DNA of 19,634 nt from contig JAVCBZ010000063.1 in the NCBI GenBank assembly GCA_030765735.1, positions 1 through 19,634 of the forward strand. Direction: 5' to 3'. This DNA comes from Candidatus Susulua stagnicola (GTDB taxonomy: Bacteria > Omnitrophota > Gorgyraeia > Duberdicusellales > 4484-171). The translations under genes and the position numbers were made by a program. This document shows, one piece after another, positions 1 to 6,342 of the stretch; position 1 is the first letter of the stretch; every line of letters begins with the position of its first letter. The notes below the pieces were generated by a model that was not told the DNA's origin, made no database searches, and saw only the letters and a program-made list of their open reading frames with translations.

Positions 1-318
1 GATATAGAACAAACAATAGCAGAAATTAAAAACTCAGGAGCAAAACAGATTATTACTTCTACTTATAAAATAAAACCTGATAACTTCAAAAGAATGACTA
101 ATATTTTTCCCGAGCACAAAGAGCTATGGCAAAAATTATACCTTAAGCAAGGAGAGAGAAAAAACAGTTCTATTTACCTACCACAAACTTTAAGAAAGGA
201 ATTAATAAATAAGGTAAGAGAAATTACTCTTAGTAAGAAATTAGAATTTTCTAGTTGTCGAGAAGGATTTAGCAATCTCAATACTGCTAATTGTGATGGA
301 TCCTCTATATTCCTATAA
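1..318 (+). CDS. C-terminal fragment of a radical SAM protein, SplB/DNA-photolyase-like (open at left edge)
   Basis: The frame is open from base 1 to a TAA at 316-318, giving 105 visible residues; the start lies outside the window, and the internal Met at 94 is not a convincing start. The tail carries a Cys-Arg-Glu-Gly motif followed by Leu-Asn-Thr-Ala and a terminal Cys-Asp-Gly-Ser-Ser. This resembles the end of COG1533 (SplB-like, 'DNA repair photolyase') radical SAM proteins, whose C-termini often read CxEG followed by CDGS. The CxxxCxxC cluster that would prove it is not in view. The gene converges on feoB, and the two coding regions overlap by 14 bp (305-318). The coding frame is well supported; the family call is moderate and the substrate unknown. 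Confidence 0.5.
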   Translation, partial: DIEQTIAEIKNSGAKQIITSTYKIKPDNFKRMTNIFPEHKELWQKLYLKQGERKNSSIYLPQTLRKELINKVREITLSKKLEFSSCREGFSNLNTANCDGSSIFL

Positions 319-2026
319 GAAAAAGTATATTATTCAAAACAAAACCTACTAAAATAGCAGTAAAAAGCATTATTAACATTGACTTTAGCATGTCTTTGAT
401 ACCCAATTCCTTAACTAAAACCATAAATGTTGCCACACATGGAAAATATATAGCCAAAATTGTTGCCCCAGTAATAAGTTGTCTTAACGATAAATTAAGT
501 GGTCGCAACATCCCTACAGCAACATCCTTCCTAAGAAAACCTACAATCAATGCTCCTATTGTCTCTTGAGGAAGACCCCAAAGTTTAGTTATTATTGGAG
601 AAAAAACAATACCTAGAAAATTAATAATTCTTAAAAAATAAAGAATATTTACAATCACAATTCCTAGAAGCACCAAAGGAAAAGCTTCTTTTAAAAACCA
701 ACTTATTCTCATCGACAATTTCTTTAAAATGCTTTTTAAATGAGGTATTCGATAAGGCGGAATCTCTACTAATATTTCTGGACTCTGACCTTTTATAAAT
801 ATATTCAAAATCCTGCCTAAAGTTAACCATAAACAAAAAATAATAAAAAACACCAGTAATATATACTGACCACCAAATCTACCAAGAAGATTAATTATCA
901 TTGCAGTTTGAGCCATGCAAGGAACGGCAATCGCTAATAAAGTTGCACTAATAAATTTTTCTCTTCTAGATTCAAATAGCCGTCCAGCCAAAGCACCGGG
1001 AACATTGCACCCTAATCCTAAAATCATTGGAATAATTGCATAACCATGAAGTCCTATTTTATGGAATAATCTATCTCCTAATACTGCTAAACGAGGTAAA
1101 TAGCCCCAATCTTCTAATAATCCTAAAATTAAATAAAAACTAAAAATATAAGGTAATACTATCGCTAAGGGAATATAAAATCCCGTAGTAATAAGCCCAA
1201 AAGAGACTCCATAATCTATTTTTCCATCTACTAAGTTTCCAATAAGGGTAGAATGCAAAAAACTACCTTGACCCAAAAAATTACTTAGCTTCATTATTAT
1301 TGGAGAATAAAAATTCTCAAAAAAAGGATCAAAAACATAATTAATTAATCCTTCACCAATAAATCTAATTATCGAAAAAGAAAAGAATACTACTGCTGCT
1401 GCAATAAAAAAAGAAAATGGCGGTTTTATACTTAAATCTTGAAGTATGTCGATAAGAGTATGATGTCTATGGAAAAGTTTTTGAACCTGTCTTATTATTT
1501 CTCCAATTTCAACCCAAATTGAATCTTTTGAATCTTTTAAAGGAGAAACTTTAGCTTGGTTTATTCTTTGAACTAATCCCTTGATTCCTTCTCCGGAGAG
1601 AGCACAAGTAGTTGTTACTGGAACACCTAAACAATGCTCTAACTTTTCTTTATCTATTTCAACGCCTTTATGCTTAGTCTCATCCCACATATTCAAAACT
1701 ACTAATAAAGGTTTATTTACTTTACGAATTAATTCAAGAGTTAAATATAAATTACGTTCTAAATTGGTAGCATCAATAACATTAATAATCAAATCGGCAT
1801 CATTGATAAGATTGATTACCACATCTTCAGCTTTAGAAGTAGGCTCTAGGCTATACGTCCCCGGAGCATCAATCACTTCTGCTTCTATATTAGAAAATTT
1901 CATTATCCCTTTAGTAAGCTCAATAGTAGTGCCTGGGTAATTAGCAGCAATAACTTTTGCACCAGTTAAACGAGAAAAAATTACACTCTTGCCTACATTA
2001 GGATTACCAATTAAAAGTATTTTCAT
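305..2026 (-). CDS. feoB: Ferrous iron transport protein B (short FeoB)
   Basis: This is a GTPase-coupled inner-membrane Fe(II) importer of 573 residues. The N-terminal G domain shows G1 GNPNVGKS at 7-14, PGTT at 31-34, G3 DAPG at 53-56, G4 NMWD at 112-115 and a G5-like CALSGEG at 141-147. The following GDI-like linker is short (about 165-205). The membrane part keeps the FeoB signatures GCNVPG (339-344), PCMA (369-372), LRKDVAVGM (about 498-506) and PCVAT (529-533). Its length is below the usual 650-770, but both Gate/core halves are present, so it looks like a compact version rather than a broken gene. Its ATG overlaps the feoA stop by 4 nt, indicating translational coupling in a fur-feoA-feoB operon. 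The 3' end overlaps the convergent plus-strand gene by 14 bp. Confidence 0.97.
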   Translation of the reverse strand: MKILLIGNPNVGKSVIFSRLTGAKVIAANYPGTTIELTKGIMKFSNIEAEVIDAPGTYSLEPTSKAEDVVINLINDADLIINVIDATNLERNLYLTLELIRKVNKPLLVVLNMWDETKHKGVEIDKEKLEHCLGVPVTTTCALSGEGIKGLVQRINQAKVSPLKDSKDSIWVEIGEIIRQVQKLFHRHHTLIDILQDLSIKPPFSFFIAAAVVFFSFSIIRFIGEGLINYVFDPFFENFYSPIIMKLSNFLGQGSFLHSTLIGNLVDGKIDYGVSFGLITTGFYIPLAIVLPYIFSFYLILGLLEDWGYLPRLAVLGDRLFHKIGLHGYAIIPMILGLGCNVPGALAGRLFESRREKFISATLLAIAVPCMAQTAMIINLLGRFGGQYILLVFFIIFCLWLTLGRILNIFIKGQSPEILVEIPPYRIPHLKSILKKLSMRISWFLKEAFPLVLLGIVIVNILYFLRIINFLGIVFSPIITKLWGLPQETIGALIVGFLRKDVAVGMLRPLNLSLRQLITGATILAIYFPCVATFMVLVKELGIKDMLKSMLIMLFTAILVGFVLNNILFLIGI

Positions 2027-2250
2027 AATAATTCTATTATTATCTTAGAAGCCATGCCTCTACCTAAAGCAATTTGGGTTCGTCCAACTTTTACAATTAT
2101 CGGACCGAATTTAAACATTCCTCTTTCTTTTTTAATCACAACTCCTTCTCTTATCCCTAAATTTTGTAATTTTTGAATAAACCGTATTCCACCTTGTATA
2201 CTTATTACCTTAGCAGATTGCCCTGATGAAAGCTTAGTTAAGTTTGACAT
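2023..2250 (-). CDS. feoA: Ferrous iron transport protein A (FeoA, SH3-like)
   Basis: This 75-residue cytoplasmic protein has the FeoA/SH3-barrel pattern: a Leu-Ser-x-Gly-Gln-x-Ala-x-V opening, a 'lqnLGIREG' turn and a C-terminal 'vGrtqIALGRGMA' strand. FeoA proteins interact with FeoB and are needed for Fe(II) uptake. The start at 2250 lies inside the end of fur (13-nt overlap) and is preceded by a GGAG Shine-Dalgarno 9 nt away. The stop overlaps the feoB start as ATGA. Expression should therefore follow the fur promoter. Confidence 0.93.
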   Translation of the reverse strand: MSNLTKLSSGQSAKVISIQGGIRFIQKLQNLGIREGVVIKKERGMFKFGPIIVKVGRTQIALGRGMASKIIIELL

Positions 2251-2663
2251 TCTTTACACTCCTTACATAACCCTACTATTTTTAATGTATGTCTTAAGGG
2301 ATAAAATTTTTTATTCTTACAAGTCTCATTTTGTAATTTTTCTATATTTTTGTCTTCAAATTCTATTATCTTACCACAATTAACACAATAAAGATGATCA
2401 TGGTGATCGTTATCAGTTGCCAACTCATACATTTGGAAATCTCTGTCCAATTCTATCAACCGAAGAAGACCTTTTTGAGAAAAAAGTTTTACTGTTCTAT
2501 AAGTAGTTGCCCTAGAAACCTTATGATTATTTTGTTTTATACCTTTAAGAATATCTTCGGCAGAAAAATGTCTTATGTCTAAAGAAGAAATAATTTTAGC
2601 GATCTTTCTTCTAGGATAAGTCTTGCGAATGCTGTATTTTTCTAATAAATTAAGGCTTTTCAT
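2238..2663 (-). CDS. fur: Fur-family metalloregulator
   Basis: A winged-helix repressor of the Fur family heads the feo operon. From the ATG at 2663 it is 141 residues; a longer reading from 2699 adds 12 residues (153 aa). In the 153-aa numbering, the helix region around 47-75 has SAEDI and SRATTYRTV, matching the Fur DNA-binding domain. Metal ligands include HHDH (99-102), CVNC (105-108), and C145, C148 and C151; the two CxxC pairs are the usual structural zinc site. I prefer the shorter start because it aligns with the Fur family N-terminus and because the best promoter would start transcription near 2683, downstream of the 2699 ATG. In favour of the longer start is an AGGGG Shine-Dalgarno-like site before 2699. 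Linkage to feoAB argues for iron sensing, though PerR or Zur types are not excluded from sequence alone. Confidence 0.9.
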   Translation of the reverse strand: MKSLNLLEKYSIRKTYPRRKIAKIISSLDIRHFSAEDILKGIKQNNHKVSRATTYRTVKLFSQKGLLRLIELDRDFQMYELATDNDHHDHLYCVNCGKIIEFEDKNIEKLQNETCKNKKFYPLRHTLKIVGLCKECKECQT

Positions 2664-2669
2664 AATATT

Positions 2670-2686
2670 TTGAGACTGAGTCTCAA
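2670..2686. promoter_or_regulatory. Candidate Fur-family operator, 8-1-8 perfect palindrome
   Basis: TTGAGACTGAGTCTCAA is a perfect 8-1-8 inverted repeat. Fur-family boxes are classically 7-1-7 palindromes of the form TGAnAATnATTnTCA, and this one has the same architecture and outer TGA/TCA. It lies across the predicted transcription start of the fur-feoA-feoB operon, so it fits an autoregulatory operator. Binding is inferred. Confidence 0.65.
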
Positions 2687-2689
2687 TCA

Positions 2690-2718
2690 GATATATCATA
2701 AAAGCTTACCCCTGTCAA
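2690..2718 (-). promoter_or_regulatory. Candidate sigma70-type promoter of fur-feoA-feoB
   Basis: On the minus strand a perfect TTGACA (2713-2718) is separated by 17 nt from TATATC (2690-2695, 4 of 6 matches). Transcription would begin near 2683, inside the palindrome at 2670-2686, and about 20 nt before the ATG at 2663. Confidence 0.5.
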
Positions 2719-2750
2719 CTTCCAAAATAAAAATAATATGGAGTATGAGA

Positions 2751-4085
2751 TTAAAGACTCTCTATTATCTTAAAAGTTTTTTTCAAAATGCTAGACAATT
2801 GATATTTTTTTATCGATAAGGGTAAGAAAAAATAAACAATACTGCCTAAGGGTCGTAAGATAAGCCCTTGTTTTAACCCTTTTTCATAAACTTCTAATCC
2901 TATTCTCTCATCTAAACCAAAGAGTTCTTTTGTTTTCTTATTTTTTACTAACTCTATTGCTCCAATCATTCCTATATATCTTACATCGCCAACTAAAGGC
3001 AAATCTCTAAAAGCTTCTAACCTCTTATGAAATAACGGCATAAGTTTATTAACCTTATTTAAAGTATCTTCTTGTTTATATATTTTTAGACTAGCTAAAG
3101 CTGCAGCAGCAGAAATAGGGTTAGCTGTATAGGTATGCCCATGATAAAAAGTTTTTTTGTTTTGATAGTCTGCATAAAATGCATTATAAACCTTGTTAGT
3201 AGTTAAAGTCGTAGCAAAGGGAAGATAGCCTGAAGTTATACCTTTTGAAAGACAAATGAAATCTGGCTTTACCTTTGCATGTTCACAAGCAAACATTTTT
3301 CCAGTCCTACCAAAACCACTAGCAACTTCATCTAAAATTAAATGAATATTATATTTCTTGGTAAGTTGAGCAACTTTTTTAAGATAAGAAGAAGGATAAA
3401 TAATCATGCCACCTGAAGCCATAACCATTGGTTCTAAAATTAAAGCAGCAATTTCTCCGCTTCTTTTTTTTAATATATCTTCCAGAGCATTTGCACACTC
3501 TATCTTACAACTAGTTTTATTTTTTCCTACTGGACATCGATAACAATAAGGTGAAGGAGCTTTAAAGCTTTTAAAAAATAAAGGCGCAAAACCTTTATTA
3601 AATAAATCTACTCCACTTACACTCATAGCTCCAATAGTATCACCATGATAAGCATAATCTAAGGATAGAAACTTTGTTTTTTTATTTTCTCCAATATTCT
3701 GCCAATATTGAAATGACATTTTCAAAGCTACTTCAACTGCTGTTGAGCCATTATCAGAGAAAAAAACTTTAGTTAAATTACTAGGGGTAATCTCAACTAA
3801 TTGTTCAGCTAATTTAATTGCTGGCTTATGAGTAAAACCAGCAAATAATACATGTTCAAAGGCTTTTAGTTGATCTCTGATAGCCTTATTAATCTTAGGA
3901 TGATTATGACCATGGATATTACACCACCAACTAGATATAGTATCATAATAACAATTCCCTTTGTTGTCATAGAGTTTTACCCCTTTAGCTTTCTCAATTA
4001 GAATCGGAGGAAACTTCTCACAATCCTTAGCCTGAGTATAAGGATGCCAGATATATTTTAAATCTTTTTTAATCCACTTATCCAT
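2751..4085 (-). CDS. bioA: Adenosylmethionine-8-amino-7-oxononanoate aminotransferase (DAPA synthase)
   Basis: This PLP enzyme converts 7-keto-8-aminopelargonate to 7,8-diaminopelargonate, the third dedicated step of biotin synthesis. The 444 residues match the family length. It shows the BioA N-terminal WHPYTQ (13-18), the PLP-aspartate motif DEVASGFGRTG (252-262), the Schiff-base Lys281 in LSKGITSGYLP, and FHGHTYTANP (about 313-323). A Cys quartet (C181, C184, C193, C197) sits in the loop after the PSPY segment, as in several anaerobe and thermophile BioA proteins. Whether the amino donor is SAM or lysine cannot be told. The gene is separated from bioD by a transposase segment and a plus-strand gene, and its first three codons are duplicated at 5062-5086. 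No Shine-Dalgarno precedes the ATG; a TATAAT lies 8 nt upstream. Confidence 0.96.
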   Translation of the reverse strand: MDKWIKKDLKYIWHPYTQAKDCEKFPPILIEKAKGVKLYDNKGNCYYDTISSWWCNIHGHNHPKINKAIRDQLKAFEHVLFAGFTHKPAIKLAEQLVEITPSNLTKVFFSDNGSTAVEVALKMSFQYWQNIGENKKTKFLSLDYAYHGDTIGAMSVSGVDLFNKGFAPLFFKSFKAPSPYCYRCPVGKNKTSCKIECANALEDILKKRSGEIAALILEPMVMASGGMIIYPSSYLKKVAQLTKKYNIHLILDEVASGFGRTGKMFACEHAKVKPDFICLSKGITSGYLPFATTLTTNKVYNAFYADYQNKKTFYHGHTYTANPISAAAALASLKIYKQEDTLNKVNKLMPLFHKRLEAFRDLPLVGDVRYIGMIGAIELVKNKKTKELFGLDERIGLEVYEKGLKQGLILRPLGSIVYFFLPLSIKKYQLSSILKKTFKIIESL

Positions 4086-4100
4086 TTGATGATATTATAA
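4076..4100. repeat. 25-bp direct repeat, left copy (bioA start region)
   Basis: This is identical over 25 bp to 5062-5086. The left copy spans the first codons of bioA and its TATAAT box. The similarity continues after a gap: 4112-4130 matches 5077-5095 at 18 of 19 positions. The two copies flank the transposase segment. Confidence 0.9.
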
Positions 4101-4121
4101 ATAAAGAGGTCGATATTACAA
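4094..4121 (-). promoter_or_regulatory. Candidate bioA promoter, nearly leaderless
   Basis: TTGTAA (4116-4121) and a perfect TATAAT (4094-4099) are 16 nt apart on the minus strand. Only 8 nt separate the -10 box from the bioA ATG at 4085, so the transcript would start about 2 nt upstream of it, without a Shine-Dalgarno. No BirA operator is visible here. Confidence 0.45.
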
Positions 4122-4161
4122 GAATTTTATTGTACAAATCACAAAACATATTCTATCAAAA

Positions 4162-4183
4162 AAAGGGGACGTTTCTATTTTTT
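4162..4183 (+). repeat. REP-like terminal repeat, left (inverted relative to 4991-5012)
   Basis: This 22-bp block contains AAAGGGGACGTTTCTA followed by a T run. Its exact reverse complement is at 4991-5012. It contains the stop codon of the transposase gene (4175-4177), so the gene ends inside the repeat. Such GGGGACGTT-type repeats commonly bracket Y1 REP transposase genes. Confidence 0.8.
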
Positions 4184-4843
4184 TACCTTTCTTGGCCTGC
4201 CTCGATGCATCTTAATATTCCTTACTCTAAATTTCTTCTCCATCTTTCTGATAAATTCATCCGAACCTAAGAATCTTGCATTAAAATTGATTTTTCCATC
4301 ATTTTCCTCTATATTTTTTCTATAATTTTTTTGTCTACTAGCTTTGGTTCTTCCCCAATCTAAATAAATCGGGTTATAAGTTACGATATCATCTCTCTCA
4401 CCATAAGCATAAAGATTATAGCTAGACCACCTGTAATCTTTTGGTTTTTTTACCAATTGCGCCTTCACAGGGTTTGATTCTATATATCTGCCGCAAGTTA
4501 TTAAATACCCATCTTCGCTTATGATAAGGCTTTTGAATCTACCCTGCCATAAATGGCCACAATGACTATACCTTTTGCTAAAATGCTGAAAATAAGAAAG
4601 ATTCAATTGTTTCATGAACCTTGAAAGATTGCTTTTAGAATTAAGGGCAACTATTAAGTGTACATGATTAGGCACTAGGCAATAATGATATACTATAATG
4701 CTATTTTCCTGTTTATATCTTTGTAGAAAATAAAGGTACGCCTTATAATCAACATCATCCTTAAATATTTGCTGACGATTATTACCTCGAGTTAAAAGAT
4801 GCATTACACCTTCGTCCGGCAAAATACGGAATATTCTTGGCAT
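4175..4843 (-). CDS. REP-associated tyrosine transposase (Y1_Tnp / TnpA_REP, RAYT)
   Basis: A 222-residue single-domain HUH-fold transposase of the IS200-like Y1 family. It starts with the RAYT-type PRIFRILPDEGVMHLLTRGN, carries the metal-binding His-hydrophobe-His motif at 60-62 (PNHVHLIV), the GHLWQGRFK block (96-104), and the probable catalytic Tyr120 in RYIESNPVKA. The C-terminus is strongly basic (RGRPRKVKK), reminiscent of an AT-hook. The start at 4843 is supported by a strong GGAGGG Shine-Dalgarno. The gene is intact. The family nicks and joins single-stranded DNA at hairpin-forming REP sequences, and matching repeats lie on both sides here (4162-4183, 4881-4900, 4991-5012). It interrupts the biotin gene cluster. 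Confidence 0.92.
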   Translation of the reverse strand: MPRIFRILPDEGVMHLLTRGNNRQQIFKDDVDYKAYLYFLQRYKQENSIIVYHYCLVPNHVHLIVALNSKSNLSRFMKQLNLSYFQHFSKRYSHCGHLWQGRFKSLIISEDGYLITCGRYIESNPVKAQLVKKPKDYRWSSYNLYAYGERDDIVTYNPIYLDWGRTKASRQKNYRKNIEENDGKINFNARFLGSDEFIRKMEKKFRVRNIKMHRGRPRKVKK

Positions 4844-4880
4844 ATTTACCCTCCTTTATGTAGTTTATTATAAAATCAAT

Positions 4881-4900
4881 AATAGAACGTCCCCTTTACT
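4881..4900 (-). repeat. REP-like repeat, inner right copy (one base shorter)
   Basis: This 20-bp block matches 4995-5015 except for one missing A (aatagaacgt versus aatagaaacgt). It lies just upstream of the transposase start and is inverted relative to 4162-4183. Confidence 0.75.
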
Positions 4901-4990
4901 TATAAGACGTTAGAGAAGGCTAAATTCTTTCAAAAATTTTTAAATATTTTAAGAAAGGTAAATAATATTAGGAATATCGGCCTTAGCGGT

Positions 4991-5012
4991 AAAAAATAGA
5001 AACGTCCCCTTT
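4991..5012 (-). repeat. REP-like terminal repeat, outer right (inverted relative to 4162-4183)
   Basis: The block is the exact reverse complement of 4162-4183 over 22 bp. It probably marks the right side of the transposase-associated element. Confidence 0.8.
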
Positions 5013-5037
5013 ACTTTATAAAAAATGTTATTATACC

Positions 5038-5059
5038 GGGCGAAAACATGGTTTCGCCC
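5038..5059. repeat. GC-rich hairpin palindrome
   Basis: GGGCGAAA (5038-5045) pairs with TTTCGCCC (5052-5059) around a 6-nt loop, an island of G+C in AT-rich DNA. It abuts the right copy of the 25-bp direct repeat. Its form resembles dispersed REP/MITE-like palindromes; with one copy here, dispersal cannot be shown. Confidence 0.6.
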
Positions 5060-5061
5060 CT

Positions 5062-5086
5062 ACTTATCCATTTGATGATATTATAA
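5062..5086. repeat. 25-bp direct repeat, right copy (relic of bioA start)
   Basis: Identical to 4076-4100. On the minus strand it reads ATG GAT AAG then TAG, that is, the first three bioA codons followed by a stop formed at the junction with the palindrome. It looks like a duplicated remnant of the bioA 5' end. Confidence 0.85.
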
Positions 5087-5098
5087 GAATTTTATGAA

Positions 5099-5126
5099 AT
5101 GAAAATATCATAGAATGTGTTATAAT
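5099..5126 (+). promoter_or_regulatory. Candidate extended -10 promoter of the PPOX gene
   Basis: A perfect TATAAT at 5121-5126 is preceded by TGT, making an extended -10, with ATGAAA (5099-5104, 4 of 6 matches to TTGACA) 16 nt upstream. It points toward the plus-strand gene at 5221. Confidence 0.45.
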
Positions 5127-5220
5127 AAAATTAAATAACTATTTATCGTAAATTTCATATTTTAATTATTATATCTAAAATAAAAACTAACCCAATAGTA
5201 AAATAAAAGGAGATTGTATT

Positions 5221-5607
5221 ATGATAAAAATACCAGAAGAAGTTAAAATTGCAATTGATGAAACAAAACCTATATGCGTAGCAACTGTAAATAACGAATT
5301 GATACCAAATATAATATATGTTGCATTTTTGAAATACATAAATGACACGACTATAGTTATAGCAGACAATAAACTCGTAAAAACAAAAAATAATATATTA
5401 GCTAATTCTAATCTTTCTTTTGTTGTGCTTAATCCTGAAACAAAAAAATCATATCAATTAAAAGGAAAAGTAGAATATGTGCAAGACGGCGAAAAATATC
5501 AAGATGTCTTTAAATGGGTACAAGAAAAAAGACCAGATCTTCATCCTAAAGGCGCATTGTATATAACTATCACTGAAATATTTTCTGGAGATAAGAAAAT
5601 AGTATAA
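5221..5607 (+). CDS. Pyridoxamine 5'-phosphate oxidase family (FMN-binding split barrel) protein
   Basis: This 128-residue protein opens with an N-terminal helix followed by 'KPICVATVNNELIPNIIYVAF', a strand giving 'TTIVIADNKLVKTKNNILAN', 'LSFVVLN', and 'YQLKGKVEYV'. That order is typical of the small PPOX-like flavin-binding split-barrel proteins. The exact reaction is unknown; members of this size are often annotated only as flavin nucleotide-binding proteins. The ATG at 5221 follows a GGAG Shine-Dalgarno about 9 nt away, and an extended -10 promoter lies upstream. It is the only plus-strand gene in the middle of the window and separates bioA from bioD, so it may have arrived with the rearrangement that split the biotin genes. 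It converges on bioD with 45 bp between the stops. Confidence 0.8.
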   Translation: MIKIPEEVKIAIDETKPICVATVNNELIPNIIYVAFLKYINDTTIVIADNKLVKTKNNILANSNLSFVVLNPETKKSYQLKGKVEYVQDGEKYQDVFKWVQEKRPDLHPKGALYITITEIFSGDKKIV

Positions 5608-5652
5608 AAATTAATAACTCCTAACAACTTTATCCCATATCACCTGCCACTA

Positions 5653-6342
5653 TTAAAAATTAAATAATATTTTTTTACCTATTCTTTTAAAGCTCTTATC
5701 TAATAAATTTTCATCTTTAACCCAAGGCAAACTTCCTAAAGACTTGACTCCACTTATTGCCTTTATTATTTTAGGATTGTCTTTTAGAATTATATTGTTT
5801 GTTTTATCTCCTAAATTATTAAAAACAACTCCAATTATTTTAATCTTTCTAGCCTTAAGGGCTTCTAAGGCCAGAAGAGTATGATTAATTGCTCCTAGCT
5901 TATTATTGACTACAACTAATGCCGAAAGATTTAACTCTTTCGCTACATCAATTAATAACTTTTTCTTATTTAAAGGAACCAATACTCCTCCAGCTCCTTC
6001 AACTATTACAAAATCAAAAGCTTTGGCCAAAGATTTAAAACTACTCTTTATTTTCTCTATACTTATTCTCTTCTTCTCTAAACTTGAGCCAAGATGAGGC
6101 GAAGATGGAAATTTAAAAGTATAAGGAGACATGTCATCGAAATAACTCTTTAACTCTTGTTTTCTTTTACCAAGTAATTTTAAATGAGAGCTAACATCTT
6201 TAGAAAATCCTATTGTGCCAGTCTCCACCCACTTCTGAGTTATAACTTTATAGCCCTGATTGTCTAAAAATTTGGCCAATAAACCAGTTACAATGGTTTT
6301 GCCTATACCAGTATCAGTTCCAGTAACAAAAATTCCTTTCAT
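5653..6342 (-). CDS. bioD: Dethiobiotin synthetase
   Basis: BioD is an ATP-dependent carboxylase that closes the ureido ring of dethiobiotin from 7,8-diaminopelargonate and CO2. The 229 residues match the family. Visible motifs are the P-loop GTDTGIGKT (8-16), the substrate Lys37, MSPYTF (71-76), SPH (81-83), VEGAGG (114-119) and the 'VVVNNKLGAINHTLL' segment. It is the last gene of the bioB operon; its start overlaps the bioC stop by 4 nt. Downstream, the convergent PPOX gene ends 45 bp away, and no clear hairpin terminator lies between them. Confidence 0.95.
   Translation of the reverse strand: MKGIFVTGTDTGIGKTIVTGLLAKFLDNQGYKVITQKWVETGTIGFSKDVSSHLKLLGKRKQELKSYFDDMSPYTFKFPSSPHLGSSLEKKRISIEKIKSSFKSLAKAFDFVIVEGAGGVLVPLNKKKLLIDVAKELNLSALVVVNNKLGAINHTLLALEALKARKIKIIGVVFNNLGDKTNNIILKDNPKIIKAISGVKSLGSLPWVKDENLLDKSFKRIGKKILFNF

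Larger units (their letters stand above)
4844..5220. other. Non-coding region between transposase and PPOX gene: repeats and a promoter
   Basis: These 377 bases hold two GGGGACGTT-type repeat copies in the same orientation (4881-4900 and 4991-5015), a GC-rich palindrome (5038-5059), the right copy of the 25-bp bioA-start repeat (5062-5086) and a plus-strand promoter (5099-5126). The stretch between the repeats (4901-4990) is AT-rich and shows no coding potential. I see no further gene. Confidence 0.75.

Noticed and set aside
1581..1940. 119-codon open frame on the plus strand.
   Set aside because: It lies wholly antisense to the feoB G domain and has no ribosome-binding site or recognisable family.
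4086..4140. A second BirA operator upstream of bioA (TTGTACAAT, TTGTAATAT half-sites).
   Set aside because: The half-sites are in the wrong relative orientation and match only about 6 of 9 positions.
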